DNA of 64,000 nucleotides, from positions 62,001 through 126,000 of the forward strand of contig SPJN01000005.1 of NCBI GenBank assembly GCA_006844605.1, read 5' to 3'. This document shows, one piece after another, positions 10,125 to 19,427 of the stretch (its first letter is position 1; every line of letters starts with the position of its first letter). This DNA is from Hyphomicrobiales bacterium. Lineage in GTDB: Bacteria > Pseudomonadota > Alphaproteobacteria > SPJN01. The notes beneath the pieces are model-generated. The model saw nothing but the letters and a program-made list of their open reading frames with translations. It did no database searches and was not told where the DNA came from. The translations under genes were made by a program, and so were the position numbers.

Positions 10125-10948
10125 TGGCCGGAACAGACAAAAGCCGTAGTGACGAAGCTGCCGATTATTTGGCGGGCAAGGGCACGCCGCCCATTGTCAT
10201 TTTGGTCAATCCCCAATTGGGCGAGAATATTGGCGCCTGCGCCCGGGCCATGTTGAATTTCGGCCTGACCGAAATGCGCATTGTGAATCCGCGCGATGGC
10301 TGGCCGAATGAAAAGGCGTTGTCTGCGTCTTCAGGCGCGGTTGAGGTCATAGAAAATGCCAAACTGTTCGATACGGTGGAAGAGGCTGTCGGCGACCTGA
10401 ACCATGTCTATGCCACCACCGCCCGCCAGCGTGAATTGATCAAGCCGATCCTGTTCCCCGGTGCTGCAGCGGCTGAGATCAAGGCCCTTGATCAGGCATC
10501 GAATGGCGCGGCGAAAACCGGTGTGATGTTTGGCCGGGAACGGTGGGGGTTGGAGAATGAGGAAATCTCCCTCGCCGACAGCATCATCACCTATCCGGTG
10601 AACCCTGCGTTCTCCTCGTTGAACTTGGGGCAGGCGGTGTTACTGTTCGCCTATGAATGGTTTGCCGGTGGCGATGAACGGTTCGTGGTCGAGATGCCGG
10701 AAACCCGCGCGGGACGTGCGGAGAAGAAGGATCTGATCAACCTGTTTGGCCATCTTGAAGAAGCGTTGACGACCTCAGGCTTTTTGTATCCTCCGCCGAA
10801 AGTGCCCGGCATGGTGCGCAATTTACGGGCAATCTTTACCCGCGCTGACCTGATGCACCATGAAGTGCTGACCCTGCGGGGGGTGATCAGTTCATTGGTG
10901 CGGTCCGGCACCGCCAATCATCAACGCCGTCCCAACAAGGACGACTGA
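10124..10948 (+). CDS. trmJ: tRNA (cytidine/uridine-2'-O-)-methyltransferase TrmJ
   Basis: SpoU-class methylase expected to add 2'-O-methyl to position 32 of tRNAs. The three SPOUT motifs are visible: NPQLGENIGACARAM at 29-43, FGRERWGLENEE near 136-147 and NPAFSSLNLGQAV just after. The 274-aa length and the C-terminal LRGVISSLVR segment fit TrmJ. The ATG overlaps the rarD stop (TGATG), so translation is coupled. It is the last gene of the nadE-trmJ series. Confidence 0.9.
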   Translation: MAGTDKSRSDEAADYLAGKGTPPIVILVNPQLGENIGACARAMLNFGLTEMRIVNPRDGWPNEKALSASSGAVEVIENAKLFDTVEEAVGDLNHVYATTARQRELIKPILFPGAAAAEIKALDQASNGAAKTGVMFGRERWGLENEEISLADSIITYPVNPAFSSLNLGQAVLLFAYEWFAGGDERFVVEMPETRAGRAEKKDLINLFGHLEEALTTSGFLYPPPKVPGMVRNLRAIFTRADLMHHEVLTLRGVISSLVRSGTANHQRRPNKDD

Positions 10949-11153
10949 TTCTTCTTGTGTTGTGGTGACTAGCCTGTTTCGGATACTGAACGGGGCCGGT
11001 TCCTGGGAAAGTTGATTAGGTCAGCCCTGCTGACGGAGCGTCCCACCCCATTTCCGCACGACAAGTGCGCCTGATCGCGTCAAGCTTCGCCATGCACAGA
11101 TTTACAGTTTGTTGCGTATCTGTGGGGGCTTCCGAGGGGTGGGAGGACTGTTG

Positions 11154-11594
11154 ATGCAACAGGTATCATGCAGGGTCACAAGCCTGTTTTTGGGGCTTGT
11201 TTTCGCGGCCATAACAGGTATTGCGTCCGCCATCGCCGGCGAAGGTCCGGCTTTGCAGTCCATTAAAGTGCCGCGTGACATCGGTGCCGGCTATATCGAA
11301 GCTGGCATGGTCAAGCTGGATGCCCCAGCAGGAAAGGACGGCGTGGTTGTCTATATCGTCAATGATCATCCCACAATGGTCAGCCATCCGGCGCGTATTT
11401 ATATCAAACCGGGACATGATTGGGGCCGTTTCCCCATCAGGGCCTCACAACAGGCCAAGTCGCGCCTTGTGAAAATCGGTGCCAGCACCGGTGATGACGG
11501 GGCAGTGGGCAAGATGCGGTTGCGGCCAGTCCCCGCCCAATCGCGATCCCTGATGCAACGTAACGTGCCGATCCGCCACCGCATTCCGCAATAG
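11154..11594 (+). CDS. Small predicted secreted protein, unknown function
   Basis: A 146-aa protein with an N-terminal signal peptide (hydrophobic VTSLFLGLVFAAITGIA, likely cleavage after ASAIAG). The mature part contains GYIEAGMVKLDAPAGKDG and a basic C-terminus. ATG 11154 is preferred over the upstream opening at 11109 because a GGGAGGA ribosome binding site precedes it and the signal peptide begins there. I do not recognise the family. It sits with another small exported protein between trmJ and rpsD, on the same strand. Confidence 0.6.
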   Translation: MQQVSCRVTSLFLGLVFAAITGIASAIAGEGPALQSIKVPRDIGAGYIEAGMVKLDAPAGKDGVVVYIVNDHPTMVSHPARIYIKPGHDWGRFPIRASQQAKSRLVKIGASTGDDGAVGKMRLRPVPAQSRSLMQRNVPIRHRIPQ

Positions 11595-11681
11595 TTTGTG
11601 TGCGCCGGTCCGCACTGTCCTGGCTGGTCAAACCGCCTGATTTTCGTAATACTGCGCCCCATATCTGGGGGGGTAGTGGTT

Positions 11682-12011
11682 ATGGTTGGTAAGATATGTG
11701 TACGAATTGCGATGGGGCTGGTGTTCACATCCGGGCTTGGTGCCTGTGCGTGGATGATGCCTGACGCGCCAGAAACCCAAGAAAACGCGTCAATCGCGGT
11801 GGCCCCTGCACCGGCGGCAAGGGTGGACGCGCCCGCGAAAAGCACAGCTGTGACCTTGCCTGCCATCGAAATTGTGCAACCTGTTTTGCGTGATTGCACT
11901 TATATCATTGAAATCTATGAAGAATATACCAGCGCGCCACTGCACGGGGTAGAGCGGGAGATCACCGCCTGCCTGAATCGAGCAGCATTGGAACGGCTGG
12001 TGGCACAGTAA
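11682..12011 (+). CDS. Small predicted lipoprotein, unknown function
   Basis: A 109-aa protein starting MVGKICVRIAMGLVFTSG with a lipobox LGAC, so probably lipidated on the cysteine and anchored in a membrane. After an Ala/Pro-rich linker comes a compact region with two more cysteines (VLRDCTYIIEIYEEY, REITACLNRA) that could form a disulfide in the periplasm. The frame is open to 11598, but only ATG 11682 gives a signal sequence. Function unknown. Confidence 0.6.
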   Translation: MVGKICVRIAMGLVFTSGLGACAWMMPDAPETQENASIAVAPAPAARVDAPAKSTAVTLPAIEIVQPVLRDCTYIIEIYEEYTSAPLHGVEREITACLNRAALERLVAQ

Positions 12012-12067
12012 TGGTCGCCACCGCCAGAAGCCGCAGAAACAAGCCCATTTTGCCGCAATTTGGGTGA

Positions 12068-12095
12068 TTGACGGCGCGGTTTTGATGGGTATAGT
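12068..12095 (+). promoter_or_regulatory. Predicted promoter of rpsD
   Basis: TTGACG (12068-12073) and TATAGT (12090-12095) with 16 bases between, about 120 bp before the rpsD start. Both boxes are close to the sigma-70 consensus. This would give a leader of roughly 110 nt. Confidence 0.55.
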
Positions 12096-12213
12096 GCGCG
12101 CTCCACTCGGTTACGGCCTGTCAGACCTAAGGCCAGCCGTTTATTTTTCCGGAGCAACGGGTTTTGCGGTCCGAATGGTCTGCCGCCGCCCGCCAGTCAG
12201 AAAGAGCTGACCT

Positions 12214-12831
12214 ATGTCTAAGCGCCAAAGCGCCAAGTATAAAATTGACCGCCGCATGGGTGAAAACCTGTGGGGTCGCGCCAAAAGCCCCCTCAACACT
12301 CGTGATTATGGCCCCGGCCAGCACGGCCAACGCCGTAAAGCCAAGCTGTCAGATTTCGGTCTGCAGTTGCGCGCCAAGCAGAAGTTGAAGGGCTATTATG
12401 GCTCCATCACCGAAAAACAGTTCCGTCGTACCTATGATGAAGCTGTGAAAAAACGCGGTGATACCGTTGAAAACCTGATCGGCCTGCTCGAGCGTCGTTT
12501 GGATGCGGTTGTATACCGTGCCAAATTCGTACCGACCGTTTTTGCTGCTCGCCAGTTTGTTAATCACGGCCATGTGCTTGTGAACGGCAAAAAGGTGAAC
12601 ATCCCGTCTTATCGTGTTGCCCCCGGTGACGTGGTTGAAGTGCGTGAAAAGTCACGCCAGATGGGTCTTGTGCTAGAGGCACAGGAAAGCCCAGAACGCG
12701 ATGTGCCCGATTATATCGATCTGGACCCCAAGGCATTGCAGGCGACTTATGTGCGTGTGCCGGCCTTCTCTGATGTGCCGTATCCGGTACAGATGGAACC
12801 GAACCTCGTGATTGAATTTTACTCTCGCTGA
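12214..12831 (+). CDS. rpsD: 30S ribosomal protein S4
   Basis: Primary 16S rRNA-binding protein of the small subunit body. 205 aa starting [21 protein letters not shown], the alphaproteobacterial zinc-free form, with the S4 RNA-binding domain at about 95-155 ([34 protein letters not shown]). It is a single-gene unit here, with a predicted promoter and long leader upstream and a strong terminator downstream. Confidence 0.97.
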   Translation: MSKRQSAKYKIDRRMGENLWGRAKSPLNTRDYGPGQHGQRRKAKLSDFGLQLRAKQKLKGYYGSITEKQFRRTYDEAVKKRGDTVENLIGLLERRLDAVVYRAKFVPTVFAARQFVNHGHVLVNGKKVNIPSYRVAPGDVVEVREKSRQMGLVLEAQESPERDVPDYIDLDPKALQATYVRVPAFSDVPYPVQMEPNLVIEFYSR

Positions 12832-12860
12832 TTTGGGCGGGACGAAATCAATCTTTGGAA

Positions 12861-12887
12861 AAGGCCGCTACCTCAGCGGCCTTTTTT
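12861..12887 (+). terminator. Rho-independent terminator of rpsD
   Basis: Perfect nine-base stem AAGGCCGCT / AGCGGCCTT around ACCTC, running into a T tract, about 30 bp after the rpsD stop. Confidence 0.88.
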
Positions 12888-12963
12888 ATTGCGCGGGTGG
12901 CAACACAAAATCCGTGACCCGGCTGTGACGTGCTGCCGGACCGAAAGCCAATTTTACGTGGTG

Positions 12964-13035
12964 ATTACCGCGCCACCTTGGGCACAAAGCTGCGATTGTC
13001 GCGAATGCGGTGCCCGTCAGCGCCAATAGGGTGGG
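12964..13035. repeat. Left 72-bp direct repeat: displaced copy of the rhomboid gene 3' end
   Basis: Identical over 72 bases to 15077-15148, which is the last 22 codons plus stop of the rhomboid gene (minus strand) and one base beyond. This copy has no rhomboid body attached; sequence diverges immediately on both sides. It marks the left edge of the OLD-gene island, opposite the intact rhomboid end. Confidence 0.95.
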
Positions 13036-13173
13036 GCTGCTCCCGTACCTGACTGAACAATTTTGATTGGAATTGTGATCGTTGATGTTAAAGGGTTGAA
13101 AATCAATAATAGGCCCCAAGCTATATGGTAGGCACACGTCGATAGTCGTAGAAAAGTAAATAAGTGGCACCTG

Positions 13174-15024
13174 ATGAAAATAGAATACTTACAAATTTCA
13201 AACATATTGAGCTTTCCGTTTGTATCCGATATTTCGGCGGCGGAAAAGATCACATTCGATAGTGGTCTCAATATTATTATCGGTGAAAATGGGGCAGGAA
13301 AATCAACCGCGCTAGAGGTAATAAATTTTATGTTCAGGCGGGTGTTGTACAAACAATACATCGTTAATCAAGATACATTTTCCAAAAGGAACTCAGTGCC
13401 GGCAAATCAACGAAAACAGATTCTTCAGCCCGCAAATCACGACACTTTTGATGGCTTTCGGTTGGACCCGAACTGGAATTCACGAGAATCAGAACAGAGA
13501 ATACGGCTTGCCATTCGATTAGATGAAATTGACAAAACAAACATAGCCATACTACGGGCGAATTATGCGGTGCTTCAGCATACTGGTAACTTATTCTCTA
13601 ATCATCAAGTCACTGACGACGGAAATGACCGGGATTGCTATATTCTAGAAGTGAAATTGAGTCAGGAATCTCCCAAGTTCTCAGTTAGTTTTGTTGATGG
13701 GCAAGAAGATTTTGGATACAGATATTTGTCCGAATATAATTACTTCAAAGAAGTAATTTCGCTGCACAATCTTATCCACACTGATGAATCGATTGCCTCA
13801 CTTTATGAGTCTTTCACACTAATCAGCAGCTATCGCAATTATCATGCTTTTCAGCCGTCTATTTCGCTTGCCAAGCAACATGCGGCGCAACAGATTCAGG
13901 ATATCAGAAGTCAAGATTACGCCAAAAGTCTAAACACAAGCGATCAAAATGAGCCCACAATTTTCAGTTTGGTTAGATTGCGAGTGGCAGGTGAACACTT
14001 CACCCTTACTTCTGGTCCGCTATCCGATGAGAAATGTGAAGATATCGCTAATGAGCTGCCGTTTGTCATGGCAATCAATGAGAAGCTTGCGATCGTGAAT
14101 CTAAAGTGCAAGATCCGAATGGTCGAGAAGAGAACCTGGAATTACAGCTTTGAGTTTTTTGATTTAAGACGTGATAAGGCGATTTCTGATATTAACAGCT
14201 TGAGTGCAGGTCAAAAAGCAATTGTTCACTTAGTTTTTGAAGCATACGGACGGGACGACCTAAAGGGCGGCGTAGTGATCATTGATGAGCCGGAAATTCA
14301 TCTGCACTATCAGTTTCAGCACGAGTATTTGCAGGTTATTAACGATTTGAATCAGGAGCAGAATTGCCAATACATCCTTGTGACTCACTCTGAGGCCTTG
14401 ATAAATTCAAATACCATTAGCAACGTTCGGCGGTTTTCATTGTCAGAGGCTGGTCATACGAAAATTCATTCGCCAAGTTTAGATACGGATCAGAAAAATC
14501 TTATCAAGATACTTGATAACACCCGTTCCACTTATGCATTCTTTGCTAAAAAGGTTGTTCTAGTTGAGGGTGACACTGACCGTTACTTTATTCGCTCGAT
14601 TATCCAAAGGCGATACCCTCGAATGGATCAAGAGATCGCTGTGCTTCATATGGGCGGAAAAAATGAATATGAAAAATGGCGTGACTTGTTCTCAAAATTC
14701 GGATTGACCGTTTCGTGTATTTCCGATTTTGATTTTATAGTTGATCGCCATTACCCAGACGATAGGGGAACGCGACTCAGGGCAGAGCATCAAATTGATC
14801 AATTTAAATCTAGGAATTTGGATTGGGAGCAAAAGGTCGATGCAGAATATGGAAACGGTCTCTACATACTGAAATATGGCGACATTGAAAAATATATGGG
14901 CATCAGTAAGGGGCTGCCGAACACTATCGAGTTCTGCAAAAATGGGCTCGATGCATTTCTTGATGATACGACTTCACCTATGTCAATTGAGATAAACTGG
15001 ATCGTTAATGAGATTGCGAGCTGA
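13174..15024 (+). CDS. OLD-family ATP-dependent endonuclease (AAA ATPase plus TOPRIM)
   Basis: A 616-aa protein of the overcoming-lysogenization-defect family. It has an SMC/RecF-like N-terminus (MKIEYLQISN), Walker A GENGAGKST at 37-45, an ABC-signature-like LSAGQKA, Walker B VVIIDEPEIHLH, a switch histidine in YILVTHSEALINS, then a TOPRIM domain with the metal-binding Glu in VVLVEGDTDRYFI (near 465) and SDFDF with Asp518/Asp520. Known members act as nucleases in phage defence. No UvrD-like helicase follows, so it is not a Gabija pair, and no reverse transcriptase is present, so not a retron effector; it fits the stand-alone class. Codon use is AT-rich and unlike its neighbours, indicating transfer. 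Confidence 0.88.
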   Translation: MKIEYLQISNILSFPFVSDISAAEKITFDSGLNIIIGENGAGKSTALEVINFMFRRVLYKQYIVNQDTFSKRNSVPANQRKQILQPANHDTFDGFRLDPNWNSRESEQRIRLAIRLDEIDKTNIAILRANYAVLQHTGNLFSNHQVTDDGNDRDCYILEVKLSQESPKFSVSFVDGQEDFGYRYLSEYNYFKEVISLHNLIHTDESIASLYESFTLISSYRNYHAFQPSISLAKQHAAQQIQDIRSQDYAKSLNTSDQNEPTIFSLVRLRVAGEHFTLTSGPLSDEKCEDIANELPFVMAINEKLAIVNLKCKIRMVEKRTWNYSFEFFDLRRDKAISDINSLSAGQKAIVHLVFEAYGRDDLKGGVVIIDEPEIHLHYQFQHEYLQVINDLNQEQNCQYILVTHSEALINSNTISNVRRFSLSEAGHTKIHSPSLDTDQKNLIKILDNTRSTYAFFAKKVVLVEGDTDRYFIRSIIQRRYPRMDQEIAVLHMGGKNEYEKWRDLFSKFGLTVSCISDFDFIVDRHYPDDRGTRLRAEHQIDQFKSRNLDWEQKVDAEYGNGLYILKYGDIEKYMGISKGLPNTIEFCKNGLDAFLDDTTSPMSIEINWIVNEIAS

Positions 15025-15076
15025 ATATATTCCTATTTGCCTTAGGTCTGCGTCCGTTGTGAAACGTCATACGGAA

Positions 15077-15148
15077 ATTACCGCGCCACCTTGGGCACAA
15101 AGCTGCGATTGTCGCGAATGCGGTGCCCGTCAGCGCCAATAGGGTGGG
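15077..15148. repeat. Right 72-bp direct repeat: 3' end of the rhomboid gene
   Basis: Identical to 12964-13035. Starts one base past the rhomboid stop codon and covers the last 22 codons, which encode the cytoplasmic C-terminal tail ending SFVPKVAR. Confidence 0.95.
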
Positions 15149-15812
15149 TTTGGCCCGTTATTTTCAGGACCATCATCAGCGCCGCGCCAAAGATAAAGCC
15201 GCCAATATGTGCCATCCAGGCGACGCCCGCTTCGTCATCACCCAATGAAACGAATTGGATCACGAACCACAGGCCGATCATGGCAACGGCAGGCACCTTC
15301 AGCGGGATAATCTTGGCCAGCAGAGCCCACAGCCACACTTTGGGGTACAGCACCAAATAGCCGCCCATAACGCCCGCTATGGCGCCGCTGGCCCCGATCA
15401 GGACGGTGTTGACGTCTGCAGTGGTGACGGCAAAGGCAAGGGCCGCCGCGATACCGCTGATCAAATAGAATGCCAGATATTTCACATGACCCAGCGCATC
15501 TTCAACATTGTCGCCAAAGATCCACAGAAACAGCATGTTGCCTGCAAAATGCCAAAACCCGCCATGAATAAACATGCTGGCAAAGATGGAATAAAGCGGG
15601 GGCAGGGCCCCTTCGGCCACGGGGGTGCCGTTCAGCAATGTGCCGGGGTGAAAGCCGCCGACAGCTGCGGCATAGCTTAGATAGCCGTCCTCAACCCCGA
15701 TGACCCAAAAGTCGACCAGATAGACCAGCGTACACAGCGCGATAATGGCTATGGTGACATATTGGAAGGAGACAAACTCAACCGGGTTGTCATCCTTGAC
15801 CGGTAGCAACAT
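15078..15812 (-). CDS. Rhomboid-family intramembrane serine protease
   Basis: A 244-aa polytopic inner-membrane protease. Six or more hydrophobic segments are visible, with the oxyanion-side HxxxN as HFAGN (88-92), the nucleophile Ser142 in IGASGAIAG and the catalytic His202 in WMAHIGGF. Rhomboids cut substrate transmembrane helices; the substrate here is unknown. The last 22 codons form the direct repeat flanking the OLD island, so the C-terminal tail may have been supplied by that element. It lies at the end of the purC-purL-bolA-grxD series, 12 bp after grxD. Confidence 0.92.
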   Translation of the reverse strand: MLLPVKDDNPVEFVSFQYVTIAIIALCTLVYLVDFWVIGVEDGYLSYAAAVGGFHPGTLLNGTPVAEGALPPLYSIFASMFIHGGFWHFAGNMLFLWIFGDNVEDALGHVKYLAFYLISGIAAALAFAVTTADVNTVLIGASGAIAGVMGGYLVLYPKVWLWALLAKIIPLKVPAVAMIGLWFVIQFVSLGDDEAGVAWMAHIGGFIFGAALMMVLKITGQTHPIGADGHRIRDNRSFVPKVAR

Positions 15813-15824
15813 AGCGGGCGGCCC

Positions 15825-16172
15825 TTAGGCCGTTGCCATGCCGCGGACGGGAACGCCCTTGTCAGCCAAGTAGGCGTGCAATTCGCCTTCTTCAAACATT
15901 TCCTTGATGATGTCACAGCCGCCGACAAATTCACCCTTTACATAAAGCTGGGGAATGGTCGGCCAGTTTGAGAAGTCCTTGATGCCCTGACGGACGTCAT
16001 CATCATCCAGCACATTGACGCCTTCAAACGGAACTTCCAGATGGGTCAACACCTGTACAACCAGATTGGAAAAGCCGCACTGGGGAAACAGGGGTGTGCC
16101 CTTCATGAACAGCACAACATCATTTTTGTCGATCTCAGATTTGATCGTATCGAAAGCGGGATTATCGCTCAT
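15825..16172 (-). CDS. grxD: Monothiol glutaredoxin, Grx4 family
   Basis: 115-aa CGFS-type glutaredoxin with CGFS at 32-35 after KGTPLFPQ and the glutathione-binding [18 protein letters not shown] segment. This class binds a [2Fe-2S] cluster with glutathione and works with BolA proteins in iron-sulfur trafficking and iron sensing. The bolA gene lies immediately upstream on the same strand, the expected partnership. Confidence 0.95.
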   Translation of the reverse strand: MSDNPAFDTIKSEIDKNDVVLFMKGTPLFPQCGFSNLVVQVLTHLEVPFEGVNVLDDDDVRQGIKDFSNWPTIPQLYVKGEFVGGCDIIKEMFEEGELHAYLADKGVPVRGMATA

Positions 16173-16207
16173 CTTAAAAATCCTTTTCAGAACAGCCCAA
16201 GGATAGA

Positions 16208-16447
16208 TCAGTCATCTTCGGGGATTGCGGTCTGTAAGGCAAGGGCGTGAAGTTCACCCCCCATTTTGCCTTTCAGTGCGGCATACACCATTTGATGCTG
16301 TTGGACGCGGGTTTTGCCCTTAAAGGCCGCAGACACAATATGGGCAGCAAAATGATCATTATCGCCCGCCAAATCCGTGATCGACACCACTGCATCGGGC
16401 AGGGCCTCGCGGATCATGGATTCGATTACGCTTGCTTCCATCGCCAT
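16208..16447 (-). CDS. bolA: BolA-family protein
   Basis: A 79-aa BolA/IbaG-like protein: [20 protein letters not shown], then [20 protein letters not shown] with the conserved histidine, ending in [10 protein letters not shown]. BolA forms a [2Fe-2S]-bridged heterodimer with a CGFS glutaredoxin, encoded next door. The frame is open upstream into the purL end, but family length points to ATG 16447 (or 16441). The gene sits between purL and grxD in the usual alphaproteobacterial order. Confidence 0.92.
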   Translation of the reverse strand: MAMEASVIESMIREALPDAVVSITDLAGDNDHFAAHIVSAAFKGKTRVQQHQMVYAALKGKMGGELHALALQTAIPEDD

Positions 16448-16505
16448 GGGGCATGTGTCCTTTGTGCCAAAACTGGCGGTTTCAGATAACGTTATCAGGG
16501 TGTGG

Positions 16506-18749
16506 TTAACCGGCCATAAATGTCGGCAACCAGCTTTCAAACGCGTCGTTCAGGTCTGTCAGTGATATGGTGTTGGTATCACCGATTGTCAATTGATCGC
16601 CTGTGGTTTTACCAACCCGGGTGACAGGCACCTTGGCCTTCAACGCGGTGGTGATGACCTTATCGGCGTCATCGGCGCTTAGTGCAACCACATAACGGCC
16701 CTGATCTTCGCCAAACCAGAAAGCATGGGGGTGATCACAATCCTTGGGCTCGCACAGCGCCACGCCCTTTTTGCCAGCCAATGCCATTTCGGCGATTGTC
16801 ACCAACAAGCCGCCGTCAGACACATCATGTACCGCGCGGGCGATGCCGTCGGTGATCAGGTCGCGAACGAAATTGCCATGGCGCAGCTCAGCCTCAAGAT
16901 CAACAGCGGGCGGGGCGCCTTCTTCCTTGCCGGTCATTTCGCGCAAATAGATGGACTGACCCAAATGGCCTTTTGCATTACCGATGACCAGCAGGACCAA
17001 ATCATCTTCGTCCGGCAGGGCAAGGGTCATGCGCTTTTCAAGGTCAGCGATCAGGCCGACACCGCCAATGGCAGGTGTGGGCAGCACGCCAACGCCATTG
17101 GTTTCATTATATAGCGAAACGTTACCTGACACGATCGGGAAGTCGAGCGCGCGGGCCGCCTCGCCAATGCCGGTTACGCACCCTGCGAACTGGCCCATGA
17201 TGCGCGGCTTGGTCGGGTTGCCGAAATTCAGGCAGTTCGTAATGGCCAGCGGCTTGGCACCTGATGCGGTCAGGTTGCGCCATGCTTCCGCCACGGCCTG
17301 CTTGCCGCCCTCAACCGGGTCAGCAAAACAATAACGCGGCGTGACGTCTGTGCTGGCGGCAATGCCCTTATTGGTGCCATGAACGCGCACAACCGCAGCG
17401 TCCGAGCCGGGGCGGATGACCGTGTCACCCATCACCATATGGTCATATTGTTCCCACACCCAACGGCGTGAGCATAGATCAGGGCTGGCCATCATGGTTT
17501 TTAGGGTGCCGAGCATATCATCGGTGCCCTCAACCTCATGCGGGCGCAGGCGAGCCTGCTTGGGCGTTTCTTCCCAAGGGCGTTCATATTCGGGTGCTTC
17601 TTCGCCAATGGGGTCAAGCGGCAGATCACAGACGATGCCGCCATCATGGCGCAGCACCAGCCGTTCCGTGTCCGTCAATTCACCGATGACCGCAAAATCA
17701 AGGTCCCATTTTTCAAAGATCGCGCGGGCTTCGTCTTCGCGGCCCGGCTCAAGTATCATGAGCATACGTTCCTGCGATTCCGACAACATAATCTCATAGG
17801 CGTTCATCGCCTGCTCACGCGTGGGCACATGGTCAAGATTGATGTCGATACCGACGCCGCCCTTTGAGGCCATTTCAACAGCAGAGGAGGTCAGGCCCGC
17901 AGCGCCCATATCCTGTATGGCCACAATGGCGTCAGAGGACATCAACTCAAGACAGGCTTCAACCAGCAGCTTTTCGGTGAACGGGTCACCAACCTGCACA
18001 GTGGGGCGTTTTTCTTCGGACTGGTCATCAAATTCAGCTGATGCCATCGTCGCGCCGTGAATGCCGTCGCGGCCCGTTTTTGAGCCGACATACACAACCG
18101 GATTGCCGATGCCTGCGGCAGCTGAATAGAAAATCTTGTTGGTCTGGGCGACACCAATGGTCATGGCATTGACCAGAATGTTGCCGTTATAGGCTGAGTG
18201 GAAGTTCATTTCCCCGCCAATGGTCGGCACACCAATGCAGTTGCCGTAACCGCCAATCCCCGCAACAACACCGCCAACCAAGTGGCGGGTTTTGGGGTGA
18301 TCGGGTTCACCGAAACGCAGGGCGTTCAGGTTCGCAACCGGGCGTGCGCCCATTGTGAACACATCACGCAGAATGCCGCCAACACCTGTGGCCGCGCCCT
18401 GATAAGGTTCGATAAAGCTGGGATGGTTATGGCTTTCCATCTTGAAGATCGCGGCCTGACCATCACCGATATCGACAACGCCGGCATTTTCACCGGGGCC
18501 TTGAATAACTTGCGGCCCCTCGGTCGGCAGGGTTTTCAGCCATACTTTTGAGCTTTTGTAAGAGCAATGTTCTGACCACATGGCTGAGAAGATGCCAAGT
18601 TCCGTCCCGCTGGGTTCGCGGTTCAGCGCCCGCAGAATGGTGGCGTATTCTTCCTCTGACAGGCCGTGTTCGGCAACCAGTTCCGGCGTAATCTCGGTAT
18701 AGGGATTAAGCGGCGTGGCTTCAGGCTTTTCAACGACAGGCTTGGTCAT
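16506..18749 (-). CDS. purL: Phosphoribosylformylglycinamidine synthase subunit PurL
   Basis: Fourth step of purine synthesis: ATP-dependent conversion of FGAR to FGAM using ammonia from PurQ. The 747-aa length is that of the small, multi-subunit PurL type that needs PurS and PurQ, both encoded upstream. Conserved [20 protein letters not shown] and two AIRS-type halves are visible ([10 protein letters not shown] and [16 protein letters not shown]). Its ATG overlaps the purQ stop by one base. Confidence 0.97.
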   Translation of the reverse strand: MTKPVVEKPEATPLNPYTEITPELVAEHGLSEEEYATILRALNREPSGTELGIFSAMWSEHCSYKSSKVWLKTLPTEGPQVIQGPGENAGVVDIGDGQAAIFKMESHNHPSFIEPYQGAATGVGGILRDVFTMGARPVANLNALRFGEPDHPKTRHLVGGVVAGIGGYGNCIGVPTIGGEMNFHSAYNGNILVNAMTIGVAQTNKIFYSAAAGIGNPVVYVGSKTGRDGIHGATMASAEFDDQSEEKRPTVQVGDPFTEKLLVEACLELMSSDAIVAIQDMGAAGLTSSAVEMASKGGVGIDINLDHVPTREQAMNAYEIMLSESQERMLMILEPGREDEARAIFEKWDLDFAVIGELTDTERLVLRHDGGIVCDLPLDPIGEEAPEYERPWEETPKQARLRPHEVEGTDDMLGTLKTMMASPDLCSRRWVWEQYDHMVMGDTVIRPGSDAAVVRVHGTNKGIAASTDVTPRYCFADPVEGGKQAVAEAWRNLTASGAKPLAITNCLNFGNPTKPRIMGQFAGCVTGIGEAARALDFPIVSGNVSLYNETNGVGVLPTPAIGGVGLIADLEKRMTLALPDEDDLVLLVIGNAKGHLGQSIYLREMTGKEEGAPPAVDLEAELRHGNFVRDLITDGIARAVHDVSDGGLLVTIAEMALAGKKGVALCEPKDCDHPHAFWFGEDQGRYVVALSADDADKVITTALKAKVPVTRVGKTTGDQLTIGDTNTISLTDLNDAFESWLPTFMAG

Positions 18750-19411
18750 CAGGACAGTTCCTCCACGATGGCGGTGAACAGGGCCTTGCCATCAGTGCCG
18801 CCCAACAGCGGGTCGGCGCAGCGTTCAGGGTGGGGCATCATGCCAAGCACACGTTTGTTTTCTGACAAAATCCCGGCAATATCGCGGGCGGAGCCATTGG
18901 GGTTGTCCGCATAGCGAAAGGCAACGCGGCCTTCGCCTTCAAGGCGGTCCAGCGTGTCTTCATCGGCGCGGTAATTGCCATCATGATGGGCAACGGGGAC
19001 GGAAATTGTCTGGCCTTGTTTGTAGCCCTTGGTAAAGGGGGTGTCCGACGTTTCAACACTTAGCGGGGCATCCTTGCAGATGAATTTCAGGTCCGCATTA
19101 CGCATTAGCGCACCGGGCAGTAACCCGGTTTCGGTCAACACTTGAAAACCGTTACAAATGCCCAGAACCATCGCGCCCTTTTCGGCAGCTTCCTTGACCG
19201 GACGGATAATGTGGGCATTGCCCGCAATCGCCCCACAGCGCAGATAATCGCCATAGGAGAACCCGCCGGGAATGACGATCAGGTCTGACGGCGGCAATTC
19301 GCTGTCCGCATGCCAAACCATGTTGGGTTTTTGGCCCATCGCTTGTTCAAGCGATACTGCAACGTCGCGGTCGCAGTTGGAGCCGGGAAAGACAATGACA
19401 CTAGCTTTCAT
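18749..19411 (-). CDS. purQ: Phosphoribosylformylglycinamidine synthase subunit PurQ (glutaminase)
   Basis: Class I glutamine amidotransferase supplying ammonia to PurL. 220 aa with [17 protein letters not shown] near 48-64, the nucleophile Cys86 in VLGICNGFQ, and the catalytic His/Glu in MMPHPERC near the C-terminus. It lies between purS and purL; the stop/start with purL overlap by one base. Confidence 0.97.
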   Translation of the reverse strand: MKASVIVFPGSNCDRDVAVSLEQAMGQKPNMVWHADSELPPSDLIVIPGGFSYGDYLRCGAIAGNAHIIRPVKEAAEKGAMVLGICNGFQVLTETGLLPGALMRNADLKFICKDAPLSVETSDTPFTKGYKQGQTISVPVAHHDGNYRADEDTLDRLEGEGRVAFRYADNPNGSARDIAGILSENKRVLGMMPHPERCADPLLGGTDGKALFTAIVEELS

Positions 19412-19427
19412 CAGTCTATGACCTGCC

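Larger units (their letters stand above)
12964..15148. mobile_element. Candidate 2-kb genomic island at the rhomboid 3' end, one OLD-family gene
   Basis: The 2041 bp between two perfect 72-bp direct repeats (13036-15076) is visibly AT-rich (23 G+C of 60 in 13741-13800, against 34 of 60 in 16981-17040) and holds a single gene. The repeats are the 3' end of the rhomboid gene, so the insertion leaves that gene intact and strands a second copy of its end on the far side. This is the signature of site-specific integration at a gene end, but no integrase or excisionase is present. The 138 bp before the gene show no second gene. The 52 bp after it show nothing recognisable. Confidence 0.75.

Noticed and set aside
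12886-13170. Minus-strand frames across the left repeat
   Set aside because: They run through the displaced rhomboid 3' end in other frames, without a start signal or family similarity.
13036-13173. Retron or toxin-antitoxin partner upstream of the OLD gene
   Set aside because: No reverse transcriptase, no structured msr-like RNA that I can see, and no reading frame of useful size in the 138 bp.
15025-15076. Gabija-type helicase after the OLD gene
   Set aside because: Only 52 bp separate the OLD stop from the rhomboid end; there is no room for a helicase gene.
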